A DNA stretch of 64,000 nucleotides from Photorhabdus akhurstii (GTDB taxonomy: Bacteria > Pseudomonadota > Gammaproteobacteria > Enterobacterales > Enterobacteriaceae): the NCBI RefSeq assembly GCF_018448925.1, contig NZ_RCWE01000001.1, forward strand, positions 372,001 through 436,000, written 5' to 3'. The position numbers and the translations under genes are program-made. Below are positions 19,066 through 27,448 of this stretch, piece by piece. Each line of letters begins with the position of its first letter. The first letter of the stretch is position 1. Below the pieces are notes generated by a model. It made no database searches, was not told the DNA's origin, and saw only the letters and a program-made list of their open reading frames with translations.

Positions 19066-19191
19066 CCTTATAAGTCACTATTTTTTATTGATAATGTTAT
19101 GCGAATAATTCATTTGATAGTAATTTCATATAAATATTAATCACTTACAAGAAAAGCAATGAAATACTACAAAGAATATTTGACTCCAAAA

Positions 19192-19380
19192 TCAATCTTT
19201 CTTTGAGAGATAGAGTTTTTTCGCATCTTCTAAACTCATAGAATTAGCGCCTCCTGAAAAATGTGGGTCTGCTGATTGAACAGGATCATCCTCCCAATTA
19301 CATATCGGACATATTTCATATTCGCCTAAACGCTCGATTGTCCGTTTACCACAACATGGACAAGTGTTATATCCCATCAT
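19192..19380 (-). CDS. CPCC-type cysteine-rich protein, putative immunity
   Basis: A 62-residue protein from ATG 19380 carries two zinc-ribbon-like pairs, CPCC near the N-terminus and CPIC about 20 residues on, followed by [20 protein letters not shown]. This matches the Cys-rich CPCC family, which is often encoded next to polymorphic toxins. The ATG overlaps the toxin stop codon in an ATGA arrangement, so translation is coupled to the effector. That is the strongest sign that it is the cognate immunity protein. Confidence 0.75.
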   Translation of the reverse strand: MMGYNTCPCCGKRTIERLGEYEICPICNWEDDPVQSADPHFSGGANSMSLEDAKKLYLSKKD

Positions 19381-20264
19381 TGTCTGTTCCAATATTCTAT
19401 TCCTCTTTCCGGTTTAAACATTGTCCTGGGAATACCATCTTTGCTCTTTGACGCAAATGTGTTCGAAAGTGGATGATAAAAAATTTCATCACCATTTGCT
19501 CTCTTTTTCCTCAAGGTTCCATTAGGAGGATTATTAACAAAGTCATGAGTAGCATCAACATATTCTTTGGAGTTTTTGAGTTCAGGAAATTCATGCTTAT
19601 GTTTTTCCCAATGATTATATGCATTTGATACAGGTAGTAATTTCTTTGTTTTAGTCCAAATCTGAGTGTCCTTATTTTTACTCAAATACACATACACCGG
19701 TGGCATATTCGGGATGGGGAGTATCAGAATATAATCCCGAAAATCCTTCTCTTCCGGCATTGGCAACGATTCAATATCGCTGCCGACTTTATCCGGGATC
19801 GGCAATACGGTTATCTGCGACGGAATAAACGGCTGTTCCTCATTCCCGGTATGGGGTGGAACTTTGAATTCCTGCTCATTTGGTGTCCATAAAATCGTTG
19901 GCCGGTGTTCTCCCGGTTCCCAGAACTCGTAATTACCGGTGGCCGGATTCAGTTTCATCATATGAACCGGCACCTTATCCAGACCACTTTCCGGGCTGAC
20001 GTGATACCCCTGAACTGTCATCCTGCCGCTTTCTTCATCTCTGATCCAGCGAAAACGGACACGGGTCGGTGCTTTACCATACTGACTGGCAATTTCACTA
20101 AGATGATATTCGTTTAAGTAATCCTCCTCACCTTCATTTAGTCCCGATGAATAAAACAGCCCCATTAGTCCGACTGTCAATGGATTCGGCGCCGCCAGCC
20201 AGCGCCCGGCACTGCTAGTGCCACCGCCAATGTAACGCATCACTAGCGTTTCGCCATCCGCCAC
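19377..20264 (-). CDS. C-terminal half of the split effector: S-type pyocin domain plus nuclease-like toxin
   Basis: The middle of this 295-codon frame is the S-type pyocin domain ([20 protein letters not shown] through [19 protein letters not shown]). The last 95 residues ([20 protein letters not shown] ... [17 protein letters not shown]) look like a small toxin domain of the barnase/EndoU/colicin-E5-D/RelE type. That assignment is by general resemblance only. The open frame actually begins right after the TAA at 20397-20399 ([15 protein letters not shown]) and is continuous with the PAAR half. The GTG at 20264 has no good ribosome site, so this half may not be made unless the stop is read through. 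Its stop overlaps the putative immunity start. Confidence 0.75.
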   Translation of the reverse strand: MADGETLVMRYIGGGTSSAGRWLAAPNPLTVGLMGLFYSSGLNEGEEDYLNEYHLSEIASQYGKAPTRVRFRWIRDEESGRMTVQGYHVSPESGLDKVPVHMMKLNPATGNYEFWEPGEHRPTILWTPNEQEFKVPPHTGNEEQPFIPSQITVLPIPDKVGSDIESLPMPEEKDFRDYILILPIPNMPPVYVYLSKNKDTQIWTKTKKLLPVSNAYNHWEKHKHEFPELKNSKEYVDATHDFVNNPPNGTLRKKRANGDEIFYHPLSNTFASKSKDGIPRTMFKPERGIEYWNRQ

Positions 20265-20396
20265 CGCGCTGCGAGTCGTTGCAGCTACAGCAGTCGCAGC
20301 GGCTTCGGCCTTATCTTTGCTGTCGCTAAACCACCGTTTATACCAAGGTAACTTTTTATCCTGCGGCTTATCCGGTTCTGGTGGGTGTTTCTTGCC

Positions 20397-20945
20397 TTAC
20401 GGAGGTTGTTCAGGCTTTGGTTCCGTGACTGGCGCGGGTGATGATTGAACCTGATATATCGCCATCCTACCGAAATTATTTGCCGGTTCTGTTTCTGTAC
20501 CGGCATCGGTACAGCCTTTGCCCCGCTGGCGGGATTTGGCAAATACCGGGATCGGTGGAGGCGGTGCCTGTGTCACCGGTGGAGATGTGTGCTGAACTGT
20601 TGTCGCTTCCTTCACCGGTGACGAGAAGTTTTGCGCTGTCATATGAGCAGGTTGTTGACGAGGTTGTTCCTGCTTCTCGTAGCTGTCCATAACCGAGTTA
20701 ATAAACCTGGCCCGACAAGGGCAGGTACTCACGCTGTCCAGTGTGCCGGCTAATCGTTGCCCCATATCAAACATGTCGGATATGCCGCCGACAATTGTGT
20801 AAGTACCGGGATGTTTACCACAGGTAACTTTATCCCCTTCACGTGCGGTTGCCCGCCCGTTAAATGTCATGGTGTGATCACCAGTAATAATCTGTCCGCC
20901 GCAGGTGGTTTTGTCACCAACGAGCAGGTAATACCCTATTGCCAT
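20397..20945 (-). CDS. N-terminal half of the split effector: PAAR domain
   Basis: From ATG 20945 (MAIGYYLLVGDKTTCGGQII) the first about 85 residues are a PAAR domain with the repeated G-D-x-T-x-C-G pattern (REGDKVTCGKHPGTY). PAAR proteins cap the VgrG spike of type VI secretion systems and carry fused toxins. A Pro/Thr/Gln-rich linker follows. It ends at codon 183 with TAA (20397-20399), after which the same frame runs on into the S-pyocin toxin. The upstream ATG at 20975 has no ribosome site; MAIGYY is also the usual family start. It is not near a vgrG: the only one in the window is at 62019. Confidence 0.85.
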   Translation of the reverse strand: MAIGYYLLVGDKTTCGGQIITGDHTMTFNGRATAREGDKVTCGKHPGTYTIVGGISDMFDMGQRLAGTLDSVSTCPCRARFINSVMDSYEKQEQPRQQPAHMTAQNFSSPVKEATTVQHTSPPVTQAPPPPIPVFAKSRQRGKGCTDAGTETEPANNFGRMAIYQVQSSPAPVTEPKPEQPP

Positions 20946-21250
20946 CTGCTTCACTTCCCCTTTGACTAACCACATTAATCTTTTGTTTAACTAAAATAAT
21001 TACCGTATCGTTACAACTTAAAAGGTAATAATTGATCAGTAATGCAATATATTTGAGTTAAAGAGATATAGAAAAGTTCAGAAATTAATGAAAATAAAAT
21101 CGAATTTTTTGCGGCTAGCTCTATCCCGCAAATACCCGGTCAAATTTCTCATTGTTCCAGCCATCGGATTTTTTCTCTTTTGTCATGCTAACCGCTATTT
21201 GATTCCATATTTTCTGAGCGATAGCGTTTAGGAATCTGACAAGGAAAGCC

Positions 21251-22402
21251 GTGGCCGAAGATAGCGATCTTGAGAAAACAGAAGAACCCACGCCCCATAA
21301 GCGGGAAAAAGCTCGAAAAGAGGGGCAGATAGCCCGCTCCAGAGAGCTGAGTTCTATCTTGATGTTGACCAGTGGCCTAAGTTTGCTCTGGATGAGTGGT
21401 CAGTCCATGACGCATGAATTGTCGTTGATGGTGTTTGAAGGGTTTAACTTTGATCACAGTATGGTCAGCAATGATAAACAGATGGTTCAACAGATTGGCA
21501 GGTTGCTGCAACAGGCTGTTTTGGCTTTGTTGCCGGTTTTTGCTGGATTAGTGTTAGTTGCATTAAGTGCGCCAGCGCTATTGGGTGGATTAGTGTTCAG
21601 TACCAAATCCATCAAATTTGATGCGAAAAAATTAAATCCCATTTCTGGCCTGAAACGTATTTTCTCAATGAATGCGTTAGCGGAATTATTCAAAGCACTA
21701 CTTAAAGCGGGATTTGTCGGCATTGGCGCCGCTCTGTTTCTTTGGATGAATTGGCCCGACATGTTACGGCTGATAGCTCAACCGCCACTGTTGGCGCTGG
21801 ATGATGCTATGCAAATGCTGATCTTCGCCGGTTATGTGGTTGTTTTCATGTTGATACCGATGGTGGCTTTTGATGTTGTTTACCAGATATACAGCCATTT
21901 GAAAAAACTGAGAATGACCCGGCAGGAAATAAAGGATGAATTTAAAGAACAAGAGGGGGACCCACATGTTAAAGCGCGTATCCGTCAGCAACAACGGGCG
22001 GCTGCCCGTCAGCGTATGATGGCGGATGTACCGAAAGCGGATGTGATTATCACCAACCCAACTCACTATGCTGTTGCGTTGAAATATGACGAAAAAGCGA
22101 TGAGTGCGCCAAAAGTATTGGCGAAAGGGGCGGGGCTAATTGCTTTACGTATTAAGGAAATAGGTACAGAGAACCGCATTCCATTACTTGAGGCGCCGCC
22201 GCTTGCCAGAGCACTTTATCGTCACAGTGAAGTCGGCGGGCATATTCCCGCGACACTTTATGCAGCCGTCGCGGAAGTCATTGCTTGGGTCTATCAACTG
22301 AAACGTTGGAAACGGGAAGGCGGCTTGAAGCCGAAGAAACCTGAAAATCTGCCAGTGCCGCCAGCACTGGATTTTGCTGGAGAAAATAATCGTCATGGCT
22401 AA
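21251..22402 (+). CDS. flhB: FlhB, flagellar export switch protein
   Basis: The 383-residue length is normal for enterobacterial FlhB. It has four membrane segments (about 35-55, 90-115, 145-165, 185-210) and a cytoplasmic domain with the self-cleavage motif NPTH at 269-272. It works in the membrane export gate and switches secretion from rod/hook proteins to filament proteins. It starts at GTG 21251 with AAGGAA 8 nt upstream. Its end overlaps flhA by 8 bases. The genes normally upstream (cheZ, cheY) are not here; the neighbour is the PAAR effector on the other strand. Confidence 0.97.
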   Translation: MAEDSDLEKTEEPTPHKREKARKEGQIARSRELSSILMLTSGLSLLWMSGQSMTHELSLMVFEGFNFDHSMVSNDKQMVQQIGRLLQQAVLALLPVFAGLVLVALSAPALLGGLVFSTKSIKFDAKKLNPISGLKRIFSMNALAELFKALLKAGFVGIGAALFLWMNWPDMLRLIAQPPLLALDDAMQMLIFAGYVVVFMLIPMVAFDVVYQIYSHLKKLRMTRQEIKDEFKEQEGDPHVKARIRQQQRAAARQRMMADVPKADVIITNPTHYAVALKYDEKAMSAPKVLAKGAGLIALRIKEIGTENRIPLLEAPPLARALYRHSEVGGHIPATLYAAVAEVIAWVYQLKRWKREGGLKPKKPENLPVPPALDFAGENNRHG

Positions 22403-24476
22403 TCTGGCCTCTATACTTCGTTTACCGGGCAATATGAAAGGCTCGCAATGGCAAATGCTTGCCGGGCCGGTATTGATCCTCTTGATTTTGTCGATGATGG
22501 TATTGCCATTGCCGCCATTCATGCTTGATTTGCTGTTTACATTTAACATAGCACTATCAATCATGGTGTTGCTGGTGGCGATGTTTACCCGGCGTACGCT
22601 GGATTTTGCCGCATTTCCGACCATTTTGCTGTTCTCCACGTTATTACGCTTATCTCTTAACGTAGCTTCAACCCGTATCATTCTATTGGAAGGGCATACT
22701 GGCTCTGCGGCGGCTGGGCGTGTTGTAGAAGCATTTGGTCACTTTCTGGTTGGTGGCAATTTCGCTATCGGGATTGTGGTATTTATCATTTTGGTATTGA
22801 TTAACTTTATGGTCATTACTAAAGGTGCAGGGCGAATTGCCGAAGTGGGCGCCCGTTTTGTGTTGGATGGCATGCCAGGTAAACAGATGGCAATTGATGC
22901 CGATTTGAATGCCGGATTAATTGGTGAAGACGAAGCGAAGAAACGCCGGGCGGAAGTGACCCAGGAATCGGATTTTTATGGTTCGATGGATGGCGCCAGT
23001 AAGTTTGTGCGCGGCGACGCGATTGCCGGATTGATGATTTTGGTTATCAACGTCGTCGGCGGCTTAATTGTGGGTGTGGCTCAACATGGCATGAGTCTGG
23101 GGGACGCGGGAGAGACTTATACCCTGTTAACCATTGGTGATGGTCTGGTTGCACAGTTGCCTGCGCTGATTATTTCGACTGCGGCCGGTGTGATTGTTAC
23201 CCGTGTAGCAACGGATCAGGATGTTGGTCAGCAGATGGTGACTCAACTGTTCAACAATCCCAGAGTAATGATGTTGAGTGCGGGGGTTCTCGGATTATTG
23301 GGTATGGTACCGGGAATGCCAAACTTTGTTTTCCTGTTATTTACCGCGGCATTGGCCGGTCTTGGCTGGTATCTATATCGTCGCGCTGATGCGCCGGTGG
23401 TAAATACAGAAAAACCAAAAATAGAAGAGCAACAACAGGCATCGGAGGCTTCATGGTCTGACGTTCAGCTTGAAGATCCTTTGGGTATGGAAGTGGGATA
23501 TCGCCTGATCCCGATGGTTGATTTTCGGCAGAATGGTGAGTTATTGGGGCGAATCAGCGGCATTCGTAAGAAATTTGCCCAAGAGATGGGATACTTACCG
23601 CCGGTTGTTCATATCCGAGACAACCTTGAACTGGCTCCGGCGGGCTACCGTATTCTGATGAAAGGGGTAGAAATTGGTCGCGGTGAAGCGCATCCGGGAC
23701 GTTGGCTGGCGATTAATCCCGGTGGCGCCGTAGGGGAATTGCAAGGTGATATCACAAAAGATCCCGCTTTTGGTCTGTCTGCGGTTTGGATTGATGACAG
23801 CCTCAGAGAACAAGCTCAGGTTCAGGGATATACTGTGGTTGCCGCCAGTACGGTTGTTGCGACCCATATGAATCACCTGTTGACGCAATATGCGAATGAG
23901 TTATTTGGTCGTCAGGAAGCGCAACAACTGTTTGAGCGAGTCAGTCAGGAGATGCCGAAACTGACGGAAGACTTTATTCCTGATGTTGTTAATCTGACAA
24001 CCTTGCATAAGGTGCTGCAAAATCTGTTGTCCGAACAAGTACCCATCCGGGATATGCGGACGATTATTGAAACTTTGGCTGAACATGCGCCAGGGCAAAC
24101 TGATCCCTATGAATTGACATCTTTGGTTAGAATCGCGCTTGGCCGAGCAATAGCTCAGCAGTGGTTCCCCGGTGCGCAGGAAATTCAGGTAATCGGATTG
24201 GATGCTGGCCTTGAACGTTTGTTAATTCAGGCGTTACAAAATGGCGGAGGTCTGGAACCGGGATTGGCGGATAACTTACAACGACAGGCGACGGAAGCAC
24301 TACAACGTCAGGAAATGCTGGGCGCACCTCCGGTACTGTTGGTTAATCATGCATTACGCCCGCTGTTGTCGCGTTTCTTGCGTAGAACTTTGCCTCAATT
24401 AGTGGTTTTATCTAATCTTGAAATCAGTGATAACCGTCAAATTCGTATGACAGCGACCATTGGTGGTAACGGGTAG
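22395..24476 (+). CDS. flhA: FlhA, flagellar export gate protein
   Basis: The start is taken at ATG 22395 (MANLASILRLPGNMKGSQWQ), giving 693 residues and matching E. coli FlhA; the frame opens earlier but without a ribosome site. The N-terminal half has eight membrane segments and the conserved loop (GARFVLDGMPGKQMAIDADL, NAGLIGEDEAKKRR). The C-terminal half is the cytoplasmic ring that docks chaperone-substrate complexes. It forms the nonameric export channel with FlhB. A terminator-like hairpin follows and flhE is not present. Confidence 0.97.
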   Translation: MANLASILRLPGNMKGSQWQMLAGPVLILLILSMMVLPLPPFMLDLLFTFNIALSIMVLLVAMFTRRTLDFAAFPTILLFSTLLRLSLNVASTRIILLEGHTGSAAAGRVVEAFGHFLVGGNFAIGIVVFIILVLINFMVITKGAGRIAEVGARFVLDGMPGKQMAIDADLNAGLIGEDEAKKRRAEVTQESDFYGSMDGASKFVRGDAIAGLMILVINVVGGLIVGVAQHGMSLGDAGETYTLLTIGDGLVAQLPALIISTAAGVIVTRVATDQDVGQQMVTQLFNNPRVMMLSAGVLGLLGMVPGMPNFVFLLFTAALAGLGWYLYRRADAPVVNTEKPKIEEQQQASEASWSDVQLEDPLGMEVGYRLIPMVDFRQNGELLGRISGIRKKFAQEMGYLPPVVHIRDNLELAPAGYRILMKGVEIGRGEAHPGRWLAINPGGAVGELQGDITKDPAFGLSAVWIDDSLREQAQVQGYTVVAASTVVATHMNHLLTQYANELFGRQEAQQLFERVSQEMPKLTEDFIPDVVNLTTLHKVLQNLLSEQVPIRDMRTIIETLAEHAPGQTDPYELTSLVRIALGRAIAQQWFPGAQEIQVIGLDAGLERLLIQALQNGGGLEPGLADNLQRQATEALQRQEMLGAPPVLLVNHALRPLLSRFLRRTLPQLVVLSNLEISDNRQIRMTATIGGNG

Positions 24477-24496
24477 TTGTATCAATAGAATTAATT

Positions 24497-24530
24497 GTGG
24501 GTCATTTAAAAAATGGCCCACTTATAATCA
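24497..24530 (+). terminator. Terminator after flhBA
   Basis: GTGGGTCAT and ATGGCCCAC (one G-U) pair around a 7-nt loop, 20 bp after the flhA stop. The U-run is short. The rest of the gap up to 24844 contains no gene and, in particular, no flhE. Confidence 0.65.
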
Positions 24531-24844
24531 TCTTCCAATATTAATAGTCATTTTTAATCATCAAAATGAATAATATCAATGCCGGGTTCCCCTGGTTTAA
24601 TATTAGCTTAATTATGACAGAGGCAAAATTAGAAGTGGATAAATAGGCTTAATAAAATAATTAACTAAAATCTCATTGTGATAATTATCACTTTTCTAAT
24701 CATTATTAATTGATTTTTATGGTCTCCTTCTGATTGAGTTAAGTTATCAGTATTTTCCTTATTTTAATATGGCTGAACGGATATTGCATAGGTAATATCT
24801 AGCAGAAGTTTGGCAAAGTTAATTAATATGAATAAGGGGTTGTT

Positions 24845-25210
24845 ATGATAAATAAAAAAGTGAGTGTTCTTGCAGGATTGTTTTTATCTTTAATTGCTGG
24901 AACAGGAGTAGCAGCTGAAAAAGCATCGGCTGATAAAATAGAGCAGGAAGCTGTTCCAGGCGATTTTACTTGTTTAAAATACCTGCCTGCTGACGGTGAT
25001 TATACAGGAAAATTAGTTTATGCTTTTTCTGTAGATAACTGGGGCTATAATTGGTATTGGTTTGTGAGCTTAAACTCGGATGATTCGGGATGTGTAGGGA
25101 TTGATAAAACCAGTGTAAGACATGATAATATTGCTTATGACGCCTTTGCTCAAAGTAAGATTTTAAAAATTAGAGTCAGTAAAAATCGTATAACAGGAAT
25201 AGCTCAGTAA
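24845..25210 (+). CDS. Small secreted protein of unknown function
   Basis: The 121-residue precursor has a clear signal peptide (KKVSVLAGLFLSLIAGTGVAA, cleaved after about residue 24) and AAGGGG before the ATG. The mature 97 residues contain only two Cys (CLKYLPADGDY and DDSGCVGIDK) that could form a disulfide, and an aromatic stretch NWGYNWYWFVSL. It occupies the position where flhE is usually found but does not resemble FlhE. The mature domain is not recognised. A good terminator follows, so it is a single-gene unit. Confidence 0.75.
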   Translation: MINKKVSVLAGLFLSLIAGTGVAAEKASADKIEQEAVPGDFTCLKYLPADGDYTGKLVYAFSVDNWGYNWYWFVSLNSDDSGCVGIDKTSVRHDNIAYDAFAQSKILKIRVSKNRITGIAQ

Positions 25211-25256
25211 TTTTATTCACTATTATTGATGATTTTATTTAAAATACTTTATCGCT

Positions 25257-25288
25257 AAACCAGTGCATTAATTGCGCTGGTTTTACGC
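25257..25288 (+). terminator. Terminator after the secreted-protein gene
   Basis: AAACCAGTGC and GCGCTGGTTT (one G-U) pair around ATTAATT and are followed by TTTTAC. Confidence 0.75.
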
Positions 25289-25585
25289 TATGTTGATATA
25301 AATAATGGATATAATCTATATTTTATTTATTTCCAATATGCCTTTTACTTCAAATTAATAAATGATGATTTTATATCCTGGCTGATATTAAAAAATTTTC
25401 TAAATAGCTCAAAAACAGATCAAATCATACGGAGTGAGAATAATAAATAACGGGCTAAATAGTCGAATGTTGAATAAAAGAATGATAAAGGAAAGATAAA
25501 AAATAATACACAAAATTGGGTGACGAAAAAGGAAAATTCAGTAATATCGGATGCCCTAAACAATTCAAAAGGATGAGAGTTAAAT

Positions 25586-26005
25586 ATGTATAAAAATATG
25601 TTAAATCCCGTAACATTAAGAAAAACAGCAAACGGACCTCAACTAAAAGGAAATGAGGGGACATATGACACATCAATATTAAAAGGCAGCCCTGTAGGAC
25701 GAAGAGATATTGGGAATTCCGTACCACTACCCGCTCAGGCAGAAGTTTTTCAAAAAGTTGTTGACGAAAAAATAGCAAACTTCAAAACAAAGGGAAATCC
25801 AATATCAATTGTTGTCTGGCACAATAGCCGGACGGGGCTTACCCATATCATGGATGGTCAGCATCGATTTATTGCTGCATGTATACTTGGAGTACCGGTT
25901 AATTTGACATGGAAAAAGTTCGGCATACCGCCTAATCAGATAGACTGGAGTGGTACAAAATTCTCAGATGGAATACCAGCTAAAACCAAGATATTTGGAA
26001 AATAA
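25586..26005 (+). CDS. ParB/sulfiredoxin-fold protein, toxin-domain-like
   Basis: The 139-residue protein contains SIVVWHNSRTGLTHIMDGQH then RFIAACILGVPV. The DGQHRFIAA core is the ParB/Srx-type nuclease motif (DGxHRxxAA). Such domains occur alone or as C-terminal toxin modules of Rhs and other polymorphic toxins. It lacks the HTH of true ParB and no parA is nearby, so plasmid partition is unlikely. AAGGATGAGAG precedes the ATG. No obvious immunity gene follows. Confidence 0.65.
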   Translation: MYKNMLNPVTLRKTANGPQLKGNEGTYDTSILKGSPVGRRDIGNSVPLPAQAEVFQKVVDEKIANFKTKGNPISIVVWHNSRTGLTHIMDGQHRFIAACILGVPVNLTWKKFGIPPNQIDWSGTKFSDGIPAKTKIFGK

Positions 26006-26062
26006 TCGATTAAATTAATGTGTATTAAGCACAACTTGAGCTGATACAACACCTTGAAAAAT

Positions 26063-26122
26063 TGAGAGTTACCGGTTTTGGTATAGATTTGAAATCCTAA
26101 ACAAAACGTCAGGTAACTCTCA
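26063..26122. repeat. 60-bp imperfect inverted repeat
   Basis: TGAGAGTTACC (26063-26073) and GGTAACTCTCA (26112-26122) are perfect 11-bp arms, with an inner GGTTTTG/CAAAACG pairing. It lies 57 bp after the ParB-fold gene and could be a terminator-like fold or a small mobile repeat. The rest of 26006-26435 shows no gene. Confidence 0.55.
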
Positions 26123-26435
26123 GACTTCATATTACCAGTCCTATTATCAAATATATAAATCTGGAGGATGAGCTCTATTTTTATATTTTGTTAATTTTAA
26201 ATCTCTATATTTCTAATTCCTTACAATTAACTAATAAACATCTTCATTTAAATGGATTATTAATCATGTTGGAAAAATTAGTTTTAATTGTTGTATTTAG
26301 TCTGATTCGCTAAATGTTTTTATTATGTAGCAGTGAGATGTCTTGGTATAAATATGTAACATTTATAAACATCATTGATTATTATATTTGCTCTAATAAA
26401 ATCCTTGGTTGATTAGTTTAAATATAATTAAATTA

Positions 26436-26631
26436 ATGGTTGTTGCGATACCAGTGGAATATTGTTTAAACGGTATTTTTTTTATGTGAGATTTTTAAAA
26501 AAAAGTAATTAAAAATTTATTAAATGACTGGCAAAAATTCACTTTTCTATAATGCTTAAATATAGCTGATTGTTTCACACGAAAAACGAATAACGTAGTC
26601 ATGTTAAATATTAAATAAGTGTTATCGGAAG
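26436..26631 (+). repeat. Duplicated non-coding 5' flank, copy 1
   Basis: This stretch aligns with 37763-37962: both contain ATGGTTGTTGCG, then ACTGGCAAAAA, then TTTCTATAATGCTTAA, then GTGTTATC in the same order and spacing. It lies upstream of the first gene of the propeller locus. The TATAATGCTT block is a candidate -10 region, so it is probably a promoter region copied with the genes. Confidence 0.75.
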
Positions 26632-26656
26632 CGAATCTGCCGAGGGCAGTTTCAGT

Positions 26657-26783
26657 TATACCCTATGGATTTCAAGTTGCATCGCGACGGCAAGGGAGTG
26701 AATCCCCGGGAGCATAGCAAACTATGTGACCGGGGTGAGCGAGTGCAGCCAACAAAGAGGCAGCTTGAAAGATGACGGGTATA
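26657..26783. repeat. ERIC element, copy 2 (127 bp)
   Basis: Same ends and core as the copy at 10657, with few differences. It sits between the duplicated 5' flank and the start codon of the next gene at 26827. Confidence 0.93.
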
Positions 26784-26826
26784 TAACACATAACCAAGGT
26801 CTGACATTATTAATAGGGGGAACATT

Positions 26827-27270
26827 ATGTCCACCGAACCGCCGCTATATCAAGAAGATATTGTCGTGATACATGTTGCTACACCCAGTGATTTGGCTAA
26901 GTTTGCCGATCAATCACTCTTCTGGAATGAAAAAACCTATGAACAGATGAGAACTGCGGAAGTGTTGTTTACACCCGCCGGAGAAACTCCACCTGGTCTG
27001 GGCGTTAAACATGTCGCTACACCCGATAATTTGGCGAAATTTGTCGATGAAGAAGGTTACTGGAATGAGAAAACCTACAAACAGATGGAAGCTGTGAGGG
27101 TGTTGTTTATACCAGCAGAGAAAATACGTGGTGTGGGGATTAAACATGTTGCCACGCCCGACGATTTGGCGAAGTTTGCCGATAAAGAACTCTTCTGGAG
27201 TAAGAAAGACTACGAACAGCTAAAAGCCGCAGAGGTGCTGTTTGTACCCAGAGAAGGAATGCCCGGTTAG
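26827..27270 (+). CDS. Protein of three tandem 45-residue repeats
   Basis: The 147 residues are three copies of one unit: (V/I)xHVATPxDLAKFAD, about 5 residues, then W(N/S)xKxYEQMxxAEVLF(T/V)P. No signal peptide or membrane segment is visible. GGGGGA precedes the ATG. A fourth, decayed unit follows out of frame (27266-27397), so the ancestral protein was longer. The repeat is not one I recognise. It is the first gene of the co-oriented propeller locus, 178 bp before the 523-codon propeller gene, and may belong to the same transcript. Confidence 0.75.
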   Translation: MSTEPPLYQEDIVVIHVATPSDLAKFADQSLFWNEKTYEQMRTAEVLFTPAGETPPGLGVKHVATPDNLAKFVDEEGYWNEKTYKQMEAVRVLFIPAEKIRGVGIKHVATPDDLAKFADKELFWSKKDYEQLKAAEVLFVPREGMPG

Positions 27271-27397
27271 GGGGAAATATATCGCCACGCCAGACGATTC
27301 GGCAAAATTTACCGATAAAGCGGCCAATTAGAATGAAGAGAAACATTAAGAGGGGGATAAAGCCAGAATATTGTTTATCTCGAAAATAAAAGAATAG
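27266..27397 (+). pseudogene. Decayed fourth repeat unit of the preceding gene
   Basis: In a frame shifted relative to the gene, the DNA reads GKYIATPDDSAKFTDKAAN, stop, NEEKH, stop, then EGDKARILFISKIKE and TAG. This aligns with the repeat unit over its whole length. Confidence 0.75.
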
Positions 27398-27448
27398 AAC
27401 GGCGTGTAACAACGTTAATTTATTTGTCATTCTGCATTGGAGGTATTA

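Noticed and set aside
22374-22394. Earlier start for flhA
   Set aside because: It would add seven residues inside flhB without a ribosome site; the ATG at 22395 matches the usual FlhA N-terminus.
24845-25210. flhE
   Set aside because: The position and signal peptide fit, but the mature sequence does not resemble FlhE.
25455-25778. 107-codon hydrophobic minus-strand frame
   Set aside because: It is mostly antisense to the ParB-fold gene, which has a good ribosome site and a recognisable motif.
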